64,000 nt of DNA from Ruegeria sp. A3M17 (GTDB lineage: Bacteria; Pseudomonadota; Alphaproteobacteria; Rhodobacterales; Rhodobacteraceae), in assembly GCF_003318255.1 (NCBI RefSeq), contig NZ_QOCF01000003.1:1-64000 (forward strand). Direction: 5' to 3'. The position numbers were made by a program, and so were the translations under genes. The notes beneath the pieces were generated by a model that was given only the letters and a program-made list of their open reading frames with translations, was not told where the DNA came from and made no database searches. Shown here in pieces: positions 1 to 8,113 of the stretch (position 1 is its first letter; each line of letters begins with the position of its first letter).

Positions 1-375
1 TCATTCTTGGTCGCCCCCACCGTCGATCATGCTTTTTTTAAGCAAGCGGAGTTCAAGCGTTTGTTCCGCGACGACCTCCTTCAGATCACGGGCTTCGCGG
101 CGCAGATCTTTGACCTCATCGGTCGTGGCGGCACGGGCCGTGTCGCCAGCCAAGCGCCGCTTACCGGCTTCCATGAAATCCTTGGACCATTTGTAGTAAA
201 CGCCCTGGGAAATCCCCTCGCGGCGGCACAGCTCCGCAATGCTGTCCTCGCCCTTCAGACCGTCCAGCACGATCCTGATCTTCTCTTCAGCTGTATATTG
301 CTTGCGCGTCGCGCGGCGGATGTCTTTGACAACTTTCTCGCCGTGGCTCTGCTTGGTTCCGGGTTTCTTTCTCAT
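1..375 (-). CDS. IS3-family transposase OrfA (helix-turn-helix)
   Basis: A 124-residue OrfA-type protein that binds the element ends and, after a -1 frameshift, normally supplies the N-terminus of the OrfAB transposase. The sequence shows a helix-turn-helix at about residues 25-65 (motifs IRIVLDGLKGEDSIAELCRR and GISQGVYYKWSK), then a leucine-rich coiled coil ending in LRLLKKSM. This is the IS3 OrfA layout. The start is set at ATG 375 because AAGGAG (plus 381-386) lies five bases upstream; the GTG at 381 would overlap that site. The stop is the first codon of the window, so OrfB with the catalytic DDE triad would lie to the left and is not visible. Confidence 0.9.
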   Translation of the reverse strand: MRKKPGTKQSHGEKVVKDIRRATRKQYTAEEKIRIVLDGLKGEDSIAELCRREGISQGVYYKWSKDFMEAGKRRLAGDTARAATTDEVKDLRREARDLKEVVAEQTLELRLLKKSMIDGGGDQE

Positions 376-460
376 CTCCACTCCTTGGCGGTTACGATGA
401 GCCAGAAACCCTCTCTTATCAAATCGACCTATTTGGACCCATAAGCGCTGACGTCAGACA
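1..460 (-). mobile_element. IS3-family insertion sequence, right-hand part only
   Basis: The OrfA gene plus about 85 bases of upstream sequence. On the minus strand the likely terminal inverted repeat begins TGTCTGACGTCAGCGC at about position 460. It starts with TG, as IS3 ends do, but the matching end is outside the window, so the boundary is an inference. The element marks the left side of the accessory region. Confidence 0.6.
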
Positions 461-588
461 GGCTGTCAGAGCGAGTGACCCGCAAATCAATAGAATTGTC
501 AGTTTGGTCAATTTCGTCATATTTTCTCTTCCGATGGTTAGAGTGTGGAAGTTAACTCATGTCGACTTAGGTCAACACGTGCCGAACA
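461..588. other. Intergenic gap between the IS end and the sulfatase gene
   Basis: A 128-base AT-richer stretch with no supported gene or strong hairpin. It carries the 3' flank of the minus-strand sulfatase operon. Confidence 0.5.
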
Positions 589-2331
589 TCAATCATCCCC
601 TACGCCCACATCACCGCTACTGTCGTATGGCAGGTCTGGCAGCTGATCGATGAAACCCAGCATCTCAAAAGGAAGGCTCTTGAGTGCTTCAGGCGGTTCG
701 GTCAGAGCAATGGTTTCGGGTCGTGCATTTTCGATACCGCCATAAGCTGGACCATGTGCACGTGGCATATGTGGGTATTTTTCGATCCACAGTTCATGGC
801 GTGCACGCATCCTGCGGAAGGGTTCCTTGAAGTGAAATCCTCCGACGACAATTGGATTTACCTCACGGTGATCATTGTAAAGATCATACACCGAGGTGAG
901 ACCTGTCTCAGCTTGAGAGTCTCCGATCCAGTGAGTTTTGTACTGATCCTTTACGCTGGCACCTAGGTTCGGACCGGAATAGATCATCACATTATCTCGT
1001 CGGCTGTACCCGTCACCGTTCAGCAGCAGCGACGTCTGATCTACCCCATCAATGACACGGTCAGTCGGCACGTTTTCCAATGCACCTGCGAGGCGCGCAA
1101 AGGTCGTGAACAGATCGCTCACATGAACGATATCGCCGGCGATTTGACCAGGTTCAATGACACCGGGCCACCAGGCTTGCGCTGAAACCCGAACACCACC
1201 CTCAAGGAAGTCGCCCTTGCCACCGCGGAAGGGGCCTTCGCCCAGACCAGCACCAGCGGGCGGGTTGTGCGTCATCGGGCCATTGTCAGACATGGCGATG
1301 AGGAGAGTATTTTCCGCGATGCCGAGTTCCTTCAGGAGCGCAACCAATTGCCCAGCATCGGGATCAAGATACTTTTCATAAGATTCACCGACCAAACCGC
1401 GTTGCAAGGATACTTTCTGAGGTTCGGGCAAAAAGCTCACCCACAAAGGCCACCAGGCAGCATAGAAAGGTTTGCCAGCTTCGGCGTTCTTACGAATAAA
1501 TGCGAAAGTTCTGTCACGCGCCTCATCATCAAATTTGCGGTAGCACTCGGCCTCGATGCCGCACCACTCGCGTGTAGCGCCGCCTTTTTCGCCTTCTGCA
1601 TAAAAGACATAACCCTCCTGAACGAAGGTGTTGTCTTTGACATAGCGGTCCTCCGCTAGCATTTCACGCTTCAGACCTACGACAGCGTTTGCCGCTTCGG
1701 CCTGCACGTTCCAAAGACTAACTGATTGATTGTAGAGCGAAAAGAATGCCTCGTCATAGCCTTGCTTGTGGGGGAAGGATTCTTCGAGGTCACCCAAATG
1801 CGTTTTTCCAAAGAAACCGGTTGCGTAGCCCGCATCACTTAAGACCTCGGCAATGGTCACATTTTCAGCGGCGATGCCCTCGTATTCTACTGGGAATCCA
1901 ACGGCCTCCATGCCGGAGCGGACAGCATATTGTCCTGTCCACGCGGCAGCGCGTGTTGGTGTACATGATGGTTCGGTGTACATCCGCGTGAAGAGCATGC
2001 CTTCTGCTGCTAGTTCGTTCAAATTCGGTGTCTCATAACCTCTGATTTGCTGCATTGCGGGAATGCCGACAGCTCCAAAAGGTTGGTCGTCCCACATTAG
2101 GTGGATAAGATTTGGAGGCGTGCCATATTGCGCTTTAAGCTCGGCAAGCTTTGCATCGATTTCGCCGTCTTCTACGGCCCAGACATTGCCGTTTTGCGCC
2201 TCCAGAATGTAGTATTCCGCATCATGGATGATTTGATTTTCTTGAGCATAGGAAGTCGCCGGGGCACAAATGCACACGATACCACTCAATAATAAGTCTG
2301 CGCGCAATGCGCGGTGAAAAGGGGGGGGCAT
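589..2331 (-). CDS. Exported sulfatase (formylglycine-dependent type)
   Basis: A 580-residue sulfatase-family hydrolase, expected to cleave sulfate esters in the periplasm. It has an N-terminal signal sequence ending near SYAQ (residue 30), a metal-binding DDQ at residues 81-83, and the maturation motif CTPTR at residues 123-127. Cys123 in that motif would be converted to formylglycine by a sulfatase-modifying enzyme that is not in this window. GKTHLG and SDNGP are later conserved sulfatase motifs. The start is ATG 2331, since AGGAG lies seven bases upstream and the signal peptide follows directly; an earlier in-frame start at 2382 has neither. It is the last gene of a minus-strand set with the beta-barrel and ribbon-helix-helix genes. 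The substrate is unknown. Confidence 0.9.
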   Translation of the reverse strand: MPPPFHRALRADLLLSGIVCICAPATSYAQENQIIHDAEYYILEAQNGNVWAVEDGEIDAKLAELKAQYGTPPNLIHLMWDDQPFGAVGIPAMQQIRGYETPNLNELAAEGMLFTRMYTEPSCTPTRAAAWTGQYAVRSGMEAVGFPVEYEGIAAENVTIAEVLSDAGYATGFFGKTHLGDLEESFPHKQGYDEAFFSLYNQSVSLWNVQAEAANAVVGLKREMLAEDRYVKDNTFVQEGYVFYAEGEKGGATREWCGIEAECYRKFDDEARDRTFAFIRKNAEAGKPFYAAWWPLWVSFLPEPQKVSLQRGLVGESYEKYLDPDAGQLVALLKELGIAENTLLIAMSDNGPMTHNPPAGAGLGEGPFRGGKGDFLEGGVRVSAQAWWPGVIEPGQIAGDIVHVSDLFTTFARLAGALENVPTDRVIDGVDQTSLLLNGDGYSRRDNVMIYSGPNLGASVKDQYKTHWIGDSQAETGLTSVYDLYNDHREVNPIVVGGFHFKEPFRRMRARHELWIEKYPHMPRAHGPAYGGIENARPETIALTEPPEALKSLPFEMLGFIDQLPDLPYDSSGDVGVGDD

Positions 2332-2396
2332 ATGTTGGCTCCTGAAACTGGTCCGTTGGTGACTTGGTTGGAGCGCCGCCAATGCGACGCAATTTA

Positions 2397-3191
2397 CTAA
2401 AACGATAACGTGTAACCAATGAATGGACCGAACTGATCTACGTCATATGCAAACTCACCGTCAGAGCGTGTTGTCGAATAATCGATGCTGTAATAGCGCA
2501 AGCCGAGCTTGATCGACCCACGATCGCCTAGGGAGTAATCTGCCCCAAGAGTCGCACTCCACTGCAAATCATCGCCATTCACTCCGAAACCACCTGCATC
2601 AATCGAAGCACCGCCCGTCCAGCGGTCATTGATCTGCCACGCATATCGTGCGCCTATCACTGGTTCCCACCATGCTTCGGTGCCCCCTAGATTGGCACCC
2701 GGTCCAGGTCCACCGCTTATGGCGACAGTCTGCTTCAGGCTGTTATACCGGACACCAGCAGAAAGATCGAAAGAACGTTTGCGACCAGCAGCGTCGGTGC
2801 CGCCTAACACGCGGTATGCGCCAAGCAACCCGATCCAGTATTGCGTTACATCTACATCTGCTGTGGCGTTGCCCATTCCGATTGGGATGGTCTGTGTATG
2901 ACCAAGATCAAGATAGTTGGCATCAACGATTATTCCGAAATCGCCCTGCCATGCCTCATACCGACCGGATATGCCAAAATCGAGCAGATCGAGTGCGTCG
3001 CTGAAATCAAGGTCGATTGGGACTGACTGACCAGCGACTGTTGACGTGCCGTCAGTCGAAGTCGGCAGGAACAAATAAAACGTTAGATCATGACTCCAGT
3101 CTTCGCTGAAACTTAGTACTGCAGATTCTGCATATACCGTTGTCGGAAGTAATGCGGCGCATACAATTGCCGCATATCGCTTGCTTTTCAT
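2397..3191 (-). CDS. Predicted outer-membrane beta-barrel protein
   Basis: A 264-residue protein with a clear signal peptide (first about 21 residues, cleavage after VYA). Alternating amphipathic strands and a C-terminal aromatic ending (GYTLSF) are typical of outer-membrane barrels. Repeated strand patterns such as LGADYSLGDRGSIKLGLRYY support this. It may pass or bind a substrate of the adjacent sulfatase, which is an inference from position. The SD CGGAGCGAGAAAAA precedes ATG 3191, and both the SD and the signal-peptide codons are nearly identical to those of the hydrolase gene starting at 5081 on the other strand. It sits 17 bases after the ribbon-helix-helix gene and about 65 bases before the sulfatase. 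Confidence 0.8.
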   Translation of the reverse strand: MKSKRYAAIVCAALLPTTVYAESAVLSFSEDWSHDLTFYLFLPTSTDGTSTVAGQSVPIDLDFSDALDLLDFGISGRYEAWQGDFGIIVDANYLDLGHTQTIPIGMGNATADVDVTQYWIGLLGAYRVLGGTDAAGRKRSFDLSAGVRYNSLKQTVAISGGPGPGANLGGTEAWWEPVIGARYAWQINDRWTGGASIDAGGFGVNGDDLQWSATLGADYSLGDRGSIKLGLRYYSIDYSTTRSDGEFAYDVDQFGPFIGYTLSF

Positions 3192-3208
3192 TTTTTCTCG
3201 CTCCGTCT

Positions 3209-3460
3209 TTAGATGTTGCCGGAAGATCTCGCCAAATCTGTGTGTGGATCGGCAGAATTTCCAATATTCAGCTCGTTGCGCAAAAGGTCATGGCAGGTTG
3301 CCGATATTGATCGATTGGTTTCATTTGCCAGCTGCGCAAGGGCGTCGCGTTCCTCTCGGGTCAAGAAAGTGACAACCCGCTCAGTCCGCGCTTTGGCCTT
3401 TGGCAGCAGCGGACGGCCCAAACTCTTCCTGACCTTTTCTCGTGTTTTCACTTGACCCAT
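3209..3460 (-). CDS. Ribbon-helix-helix DNA-binding protein (small regulator)
   Basis: An 83-residue basic protein. The central part reads as a ribbon-helix-helix fold: a short strand (RVVTFL), helix A (TREERDALAQLANETN) and helix B (SISATCHDLLRNEL). Such proteins are dimeric operator-binding repressors, often autoregulatory. It is the first gene of the set with the barrel and sulfatase genes, 17 bases upstream of the former, so it probably controls its own operon. A broken copy, with the same codon 50 changed from CGA to TGA, lies at 4801. The divergent AraC gene starts about 100 bases away. Which genes it regulates is not shown by the sequence. Confidence 0.75.
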   Translation of the reverse strand: MGQVKTREKVRKSLGRPLLPKAKARTERVVTFLTREERDALAQLANETNRSISATCHDLLRNELNIGNSADPHTDLARSSGNI

Positions 3461-3480
3461 CCTGAGGCGCCGGTTCTTAC

Positions 3481-3492
3481 TTTACCGGTAAA
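3481..3492. promoter_or_regulatory. Perfect palindrome TTTACCGGTAAA, candidate operator (copy A)
   Basis: A 12-base perfect palindrome in the interval between the divergent ribbon-helix-helix gene and the AraC gene (taking the AraC start as 3566). It recurs exactly in the inverted copy at 4769-4780. A TTGACC at 3452-3457 could serve as a -35 element pointing at the AraC gene. The binding protein (ribbon-helix-helix or AraC) is an inference. Confidence 0.5.
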
Positions 3493-3565
3493 ATGCCGGA
3501 GAATTCAGATCGACCACATCAGAAATTCGCCAATTCCAGTAGAACCGGAGTCGACGTCAGGCAAA

Positions 3566-4474
3566 ATGGAAGTGACATTGCGTGACCCAAACCAGGCAGA
3601 GGAAATCACGCCATGGCAGATGAATTTTCGTCAGATTGAGCCAGGTGAGTTACAAACCCGATTGACAGTTGTGGGAGATGAGACGTTTTCAGTAACTGAA
3701 ATTGCGCTTTCGCTTGCTGTCCACCAGCAGGGTATTCCTCCTGCAGGCACATTGACCTTTGGGCGTGCGACAGAAGACAGACTACATCGTTGGCAGGGGC
3801 GAAAGTCGCAGCGCTCTCAACTCTTATCATTTGGGACAATCAACGGTTTTGACAGCGTCAGTCACGCCGGTTTCATCGGCAACGTGTTGTCTTTTGATGA
3901 TTGTTACCTCGAAAAGATGTCCGATGAACTGCGCCTTGAGTTGCCCGAAGCCATGCGCTCAGCTGGTCAATTCGAAGCCGGTGGCTCCGTCTCTGACTTG
4001 ATAAAGGTAGACCAGCTACTGGTTGCGATTAAACGTGATCCAAAGATCCTGCAAGGCGATGATGCAAGAGACACGCTTGCGCTGCTTGTTCTTTTGCTTG
4101 CGACGAACGCCACAATTCATGAGGACAAAAGCAGGCTGCGGCATCGTCTTGCAACATTGAAGTTATCAATGGGCCTGATGGAAACCTACGCAGATGAGCC
4201 ACTTGCTATCGGAGAAATCTGCAGGCTTGCACGCTGCTCTTGGCGCACACTGGATCGTGTATTCAAAGAAGAATTTGGTATAGGCCCGAAGGCTTATTAC
4301 ATGCGGCTTCGTCTCGGACGTGCCCGTGCCGACTTGCTAAGCGCGAAAGACAATAAGAGCGTTGTTGATGTCGCCAACTTCTGGGGGTTTTGGCATATGG
4401 GACAATTCGCTCGAGACTACAAGAAGATGTACGGTGAGCTGCCCTCATCAACATTGGCTAGTCAACTCGCTTGA
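3566..4474 (+). CDS. AraC-family transcriptional regulator
   Basis: A 302-residue AraC/XylS-type regulator. The C-terminal third holds the two helix-turn-helix motifs (IGEICRLARCSWRTLDRVFK and VVDVANFWGFWHMGQFARDY), followed by the usual KKMYGELPS tail. The N-terminal domain is of unknown ligand. ATG 3566 is preferred: the upstream in-frame alternative is a TTG at 3452 that lies inside the start region of the divergent small regulator and would erase the promoter interval. It stands between the sulfatase set and the hydrolase/phosphatase set and may control both. A truncated, inverted copy of its first 40-odd codons lies at 4609-4695. Confidence 0.85.
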   Translation: MEVTLRDPNQAEEITPWQMNFRQIEPGELQTRLTVVGDETFSVTEIALSLAVHQQGIPPAGTLTFGRATEDRLHRWQGRKSQRSQLLSFGTINGFDSVSHAGFIGNVLSFDDCYLEKMSDELRLELPEAMRSAGQFEAGGSVSDLIKVDQLLVAIKRDPKILQGDDARDTLALLVLLLATNATIHEDKSRLRHRLATLKLSMGLMETYADEPLAIGEICRLARCSWRTLDRVFKEEFGIGPKAYYMRLRLGRARADLLSAKDNKSVVDVANFWGFWHMGQFARDYKKMYGELPSSTLASQLA

Positions 4475-4551
4475 ACAGTGCCGCCAACCGCAAAGTGAAG
4501 AGCGGTTGGAATTGGTCATGTAGTCAATCGCATATCAACAGGGGAAATGCA

Positions 4552-4695
4552 TTAGATGGGGTGGTTGCCGCCATCTCTCGACGGCATCGCGATGTGCCAT
4601 AGTGGAAGCAGATCACCCGGAGCAATTTGGTGAAAACTCGTCTGCCATGGCGTGATTTCTTCTACCTGGTTTGGGTCACGCAGTGTCACTTCCAT
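4552..4695 (-). pseudogene. Truncated copy of the AraC regulator N-terminus
   Basis: The first 30 codons from ATG 4695 match those of the AraC gene at 3566 (shared motifs MEVTLRDPNQ and EEITPWQ). After GDL the similarity stops and the frame ends 17 codons later. It lacks any DNA-binding domain and is read as a remnant of an inverted duplication. The promoter-proximal DNA, including the palindrome, is conserved. Confidence 0.8.
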
Positions 4696-4768
4696 TTTAT
4701 CCGACATCGACCCGGGATCTGATGGTATTGGCGAATTTCTGATGTGGTCGATCTGAATTCTCCAGTAT

Positions 4769-4780
4769 TTTACCGGTAAA
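4769..4780. promoter_or_regulatory. Perfect palindrome TTTACCGGTAAA, candidate operator (copy B)
   Basis: Identical to the palindrome at 3481-3492 and at the equivalent place in the inverted cassette, upstream of the plus-strand hydrolase and phosphatase genes. Its retention although both flanking regulator reading frames are damaged fits a cis-acting site still in use. Confidence 0.5.
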
Positions 4781-4800
4781 GTTAGAATCGGTAACTCAGG

Positions 4801-4995
4801 ATGGGTCATGCAAAAATGAAAGACGAGATCAGGAAGAGTTTGGGGAGTACGTTGTTGCTAGGGGCCAAAGCTCGAACTGAGCGGGTTTTCACTTTCCTAA
4901 CAAGAGCGGAGCACGACGCTCCTGCGCTGCTGGCGGAGGAAGCTAATTGATCAACATCGTCCACCTGCCACGATCTTTTGCGCAACGAGCTGAAT
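4801..4995 (+). pseudogene. Ribbon-helix-helix regulator, nonsense-mutated copy
   Basis: From ATG 4801 the frame aligns without gaps to the intact gene at 3209-3460 for 49 codons. Codon 50 is then TGA (4948-4950), where the intact copy has CGA (Arg). After the stop the same frame continues with STSSTCHDLLRNELN, so the loss is a single point mutation. The start, SD-side sequence and spacing are kept. The shortened product would lack helix B and should not fold as a dimer. Confidence 0.8.
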
Positions 4996-5080
4996 AATAG
5001 AAGTTCTGACGATGCGCGCACAAACGCCAGCTGGGTCAAGTGGGAACCGCAGGCATCACCCAAATACGGAGCGAGAAAAA

Positions 5081-6322
5081 ATGGAAAGAAAGCGACTTGC
5101 GGCAATTGTATGCGCCGCAATACTTCCATCGACATTGTTCGCTGAAGCCGAAGATGCATCGAATTGGTCCGCCACTGAACCCTTTCCTTCCCAAACTGTC
5201 TACTTTCCCGGAACCGAGACGCTCCATCCAGACGAAATGCGCGTTGTAGCTTGTGGCACAGGAATGCCCCAACCAAGAATGAAACAGGCTGGCTCGTGTT
5301 TTCTGGTCGAGCTGGGCAATGGCGACAAGTTCATTTTCGATTTGGGCAAGGGCTCTTCTGATCATATAGCGGCTTTGGGAATTCCAACCGACCAACTCAA
5401 CAAAGTGTTTATCAGCCACCTGCACTTTGACCACGCCGGGGATTTTCCGGCCTTCTGGCTTACACGCGGTGTGAATGCGGCGCGCCAACCCTTGTTCCTG
5501 TGGGGACCAGGGGGTGGGCAAAACCCTAAATGGGGAATTCGGGGCTGGACAGAAACCATCAAGCAGGCATGGGCTTGGGACGTCGCAACGCGTGAATCGT
5601 CAGGCGATCCGCGTTCTACCCAGCTTACAGTCACAGAGCTTGATTGGAAAAAGGTCAACAACCTCTTTTATGAAGAGAATGGAGTTAAGATTTACTCGAT
5701 TCCAACAATCCACATCGACCAGTCAATTGGGTATATTCTCGAATGGAATGGTCTCAAATTTGCCTATTCAGGGGATACGGCACCAAACAAATGGTTTCTG
5801 GAGCACGCTTCCGGTGCGGATTTTGCCATTCACGAATCCATGCTTCCGCCAGAATTGTGGCTCGAAAAGTATAGTATGAGTCCTCAGGCTGCGGTCATGT
5901 CTGGGACACAAGGGCACACAACACCAAGAGCCTTTGGCAAGATTATGGACATCGCGAGACCACGAATGGCGGTCGCTTCACATTTCCAAAACGACTTTGA
6001 CACAGCTTCGCTGATGGAAAAAGAGATCCGCGTTCATTATGACGGCCCGTTGAGTTTGGCGACGGACTTCATGGTCTGGAATATTACAAAAGAGAATATC
6101 ACAACGCGGATGACGGTTCCAAACCCTGAGAGCTATCCGCCTCCTGCGCAGGTTGCCGCAGAACCGCCTATCGTTGATGAGAACACTTATCAATGGGACC
6201 CATTCAGTTTTTCGGGGTTTGAGCCGCATACAAGCGCTGTGACAAATGAAGTCGTCAAGGAATTCAATGAGCAGCAGGGGACAGATATCGAACCCATTCT
6301 TAGTAATATTCCTTTCAAGTAA
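5081..6322 (+). CDS. Exported metallo-beta-lactamase-fold hydrolase
   Basis: A 413-residue protein with a signal peptide (cleavage near LFA, residue 21) and the zinc motif HLHFDHAGD (His113, His115, Asp117, His118). Further candidate ligands are His233-type and Asp in YSGDTAPN. The long C-terminal half resembles a family sometimes labelled GntH-like, but that name is from memory and the reaction is unknown. The start is ATG 5081, with GGAG nine bases upstream; the frame is open back to 5012 but only over the regulator remnant. The leader and SD are shared with the barrel gene at 3191. It is followed at 111 bases by the phosphatase-superfamily gene and was probably co-transcribed with it. Confidence 0.85.
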   Translation: MERKRLAAIVCAAILPSTLFAEAEDASNWSATEPFPSQTVYFPGTETLHPDEMRVVACGTGMPQPRMKQAGSCFLVELGNGDKFIFDLGKGSSDHIAALGIPTDQLNKVFISHLHFDHAGDFPAFWLTRGVNAARQPLFLWGPGGGQNPKWGIRGWTETIKQAWAWDVATRESSGDPRSTQLTVTELDWKKVNNLFYEENGVKIYSIPTIHIDQSIGYILEWNGLKFAYSGDTAPNKWFLEHASGADFAIHESMLPPELWLEKYSMSPQAAVMSGTQGHTTPRAFGKIMDIARPRMAVASHFQNDFDTASLMEKEIRVHYDGPLSLATDFMVWNITKENITTRMTVPNPESYPPPAQVAAEPPIVDENTYQWDPFSFSGFEPHTSAVTNEVVKEFNEQQGTDIEPILSNIPFK

Positions 6323-6433
6323 TGATAGCTTTTCTGTTGCAGCGGGCTGGCCCGCCATCAGGGAAACCGAAAAGAAAGCCATTTCCTGTGAATGCGGCCT
6401 TTGCCAAATGAAAAACTTACTATTGGATTGAAA

Positions 6434-8113
6434 ATGACTTCTAAATCTTCCGCTCTGTTGTCACTGGCCAGCGTGCTTTCCATTGCAGCTTCCATTGCGA
6501 GCGCAGCTGATAACTCTGATATTCGTCTAATCGTGCAGATTACAGTCGATGGTCTGCGCGGGGATCTCCTAAGTCGCTACGAACCCAGCTTTGGTCCCAA
6601 CGGATTCCGCCGCCTAACAGAAGTTGGTGTTTGGTACACTGATGCTCACCATCTCCATGCAAATACAGAAACAGTGGTTGGTCATGCGACGCTTGCGACC
6701 GGTGCGCATCCCTCAGAGCATGGGATGATAGGCAACATCTGGTTTAACCGCGCAGATGGTCGACTTGGCTACAATATTGAAGACCCGGATTATTTGATGC
6801 TTCCTGTTCCCGGTTTCAAAGGACAGGGTGACCAGCTTGATCCGAGCCAGACTGTTGCAGAATCGTCTGGCAGGTCGCCACGAAACCTTCTTGCATCAAC
6901 CTTCGGAGATGAACTTTACAAATCGAACAATGGTCGTTCGAAAGTCATTGGGATTTCGAGTAAAGATCGGTCGGCTGTGGCAATGGCAGGCCATGTCGGT
7001 GACGCCTATTGGATGTCGGTTGAAACCGGCGCGTATGAAACCAGCTCATACTACTTTGATACCTATCCGGACTGGGTGCTCAAATGGAACGCCAAACGCC
7101 CAGCTGATGCCGCAATCGGGTCCAAATGGGTTCTTCACGATCCAATTGATACATACCTCTTGGCTAACAACGATGACCGTCCTTACGAGGCTGACCTTAA
7201 AGGGTTCGGGCGCACTTTCCCACATTCATACGGTGATCCAGCCGACGGCCTCTATTATACGCAAGTGGTTATTGGCCCACTTGGCGATCAACTGACCGCT
7301 TCGTTTGGAAAAGCAGCAATTTTGGGCGAAGGGCTTGGGCTGGATGATGATGTCGATTACCTCAGCCTCAGCTTCTCCGGAGTCGACGCTACAAATCACT
7401 TCTTTGGCCCATCAAGCCTGGAAAACGAGGAAATGGTTCGCATGCTTGATCGAACACTTGCGGATCTGTTCGCCTTTATTGACGAAAACGTGGGGCGCGA
7501 GAATGTGCTGTATCTGTTGTCAGCTGATCACGGGATGCCAGAAATGCCCGAGCACATGGCAGACCACGGGCATACGACGGCACGCGCGGGACAGACGGTT
7601 CTAGCGGATCAGTTGAACGTAGAAATTCGCGAAACGCTTGGCGTCGATAAGGCTATTAAGGCATTCTTTCGCCCTTATATCTATTTGGACGAGGATGCGA
7701 TTGAGACTGCCAATGTCAACAAGCGGGACGTTGAACGGTTGATTGTCGATAGTCTTGCCTCTCGGCCTGGGGTTGCGCTGGCAATGCCGAAGGAGCCGTT
7801 TCCTGAGCAACGCGGAGGATTTTTGGAATCGCCAATCCGCAACAACTACCATCCTGCCCGATCAGGTGACATTTATGTTGTGCAATCCCCCTATTCCTTC
7901 CTGCTTGATCCAGGCGCCGTAGCTGTGATGCACGGGTCGCCTTGGCGATATGATACACATGTACCAATTTTGTTCGCTGGCCCTGGAATCGAGGCAGGTC
8001 AAGTTGCCCGGCGTGTAGGAACCGTGGATGTAGCGGTCACTCTCAGCAGGATGTTCGGAACGACTATCCCCAGCGGTGCAGCTGGCATCGCCCTTGTTGA
8101 GGTTTTGGATTAA
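6434..8113 (+). CDS. Exported alkaline phosphatase / phosphodiesterase superfamily enzyme
   Basis: A 559-residue protein with a signal peptide (cleavage after ASA, near residue 24). It has the nucleophile region NTETVVGHATLATG with Thr80 at the catalytic position, plus the metal-binding motifs VDGLRGD (Asp39), SGVDATNHFFGP, SADHGMPE and ADHGHT. This is the PafA/nucleotide pyrophosphatase type, acting on phosphomonoesters or phosphodiesters in the periplasm. The start at ATG 6434 gives a clean signal peptide; the frame is open 14 codons further upstream without a better site. With the neighbouring sulfatase and hydrolase it suggests ester scavenging; the substrate is not deducible. Confidence 0.88.
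   Translation: MTSKSSALLSLASVLSIAASIASAADNSDIRLIVQITVDGLRGDLLSRYEPSFGPNGFRRLTEVGVWYTDAHHLHANTETVVGHATLATGAHPSEHGMIGNIWFNRADGRLGYNIEDPDYLMLPVPGFKGQGDQLDPSQTVAESSGRSPRNLLASTFGDELYKSNNGRSKVIGISSKDRSAVAMAGHVGDAYWMSVETGAYETSSYYFDTYPDWVLKWNAKRPADAAIGSKWVLHDPIDTYLLANNDDRPYEADLKGFGRTFPHSYGDPADGLYYTQVVIGPLGDQLTASFGKAAILGEGLGLDDDVDYLSLSFSGVDATNHFFGPSSLENEEMVRMLDRTLADLFAFIDENVGRENVLYLLSADHGMPEMPEHMADHGHTTARAGQTVLADQLNVEIRETLGVDKAIKAFFRPYIYLDEDAIETANVNKRDVERLIVDSLASRPGVALAMPKEPFPEQRGGFLESPIRNNYHPARSGDIYVVQSPYSFLLDPGAVAVMHGSPWRYDTHVPILFAGPGIEAGQVARRVGTVDVAVTLSRMFGTTIPSGAAGIALVEVLD

Larger units (their letters stand above)
3129..3652. repeat. Inverted duplication, copy A (regulatory cassette)
   Basis: This block matches 4609-5143 in inverted orientation, at roughly 80-90% by eye in its best parts. 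It contains the signal-peptide codons and SD of the barrel gene, the whole ribbon-helix-helix gene, the divergent promoter region and the first codons of the AraC gene. Here the small regulator gene and the AraC gene are intact; in the other copy both are broken. Confidence 0.85.
4609..5143. repeat. Inverted duplication, copy B (regulatory cassette)
   Basis: Inverted partner of 3129-3652. In order on the plus strand it holds the remnant AraC start (reverse), the palindrome, a nonsense-mutated ribbon-helix-helix gene, the same SD, and the signal-peptide codons of the hydrolase at 5081. Both copies therefore feed an exported-protein gene with the same leader. Confidence 0.85.

Noticed and set aside
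3452-4474. AraC gene starting at 3452
   Set aside because: The codon at 3452 is TTG and lies inside the beginning of the divergent ribbon-helix-helix gene; it would leave no promoter. ATG 3566 is used.
5012-5080. Upstream extension of the hydrolase gene at 5081
   Set aside because: These codons fall on the regulator remnant, and the SD and signal peptide begin only at 5081.
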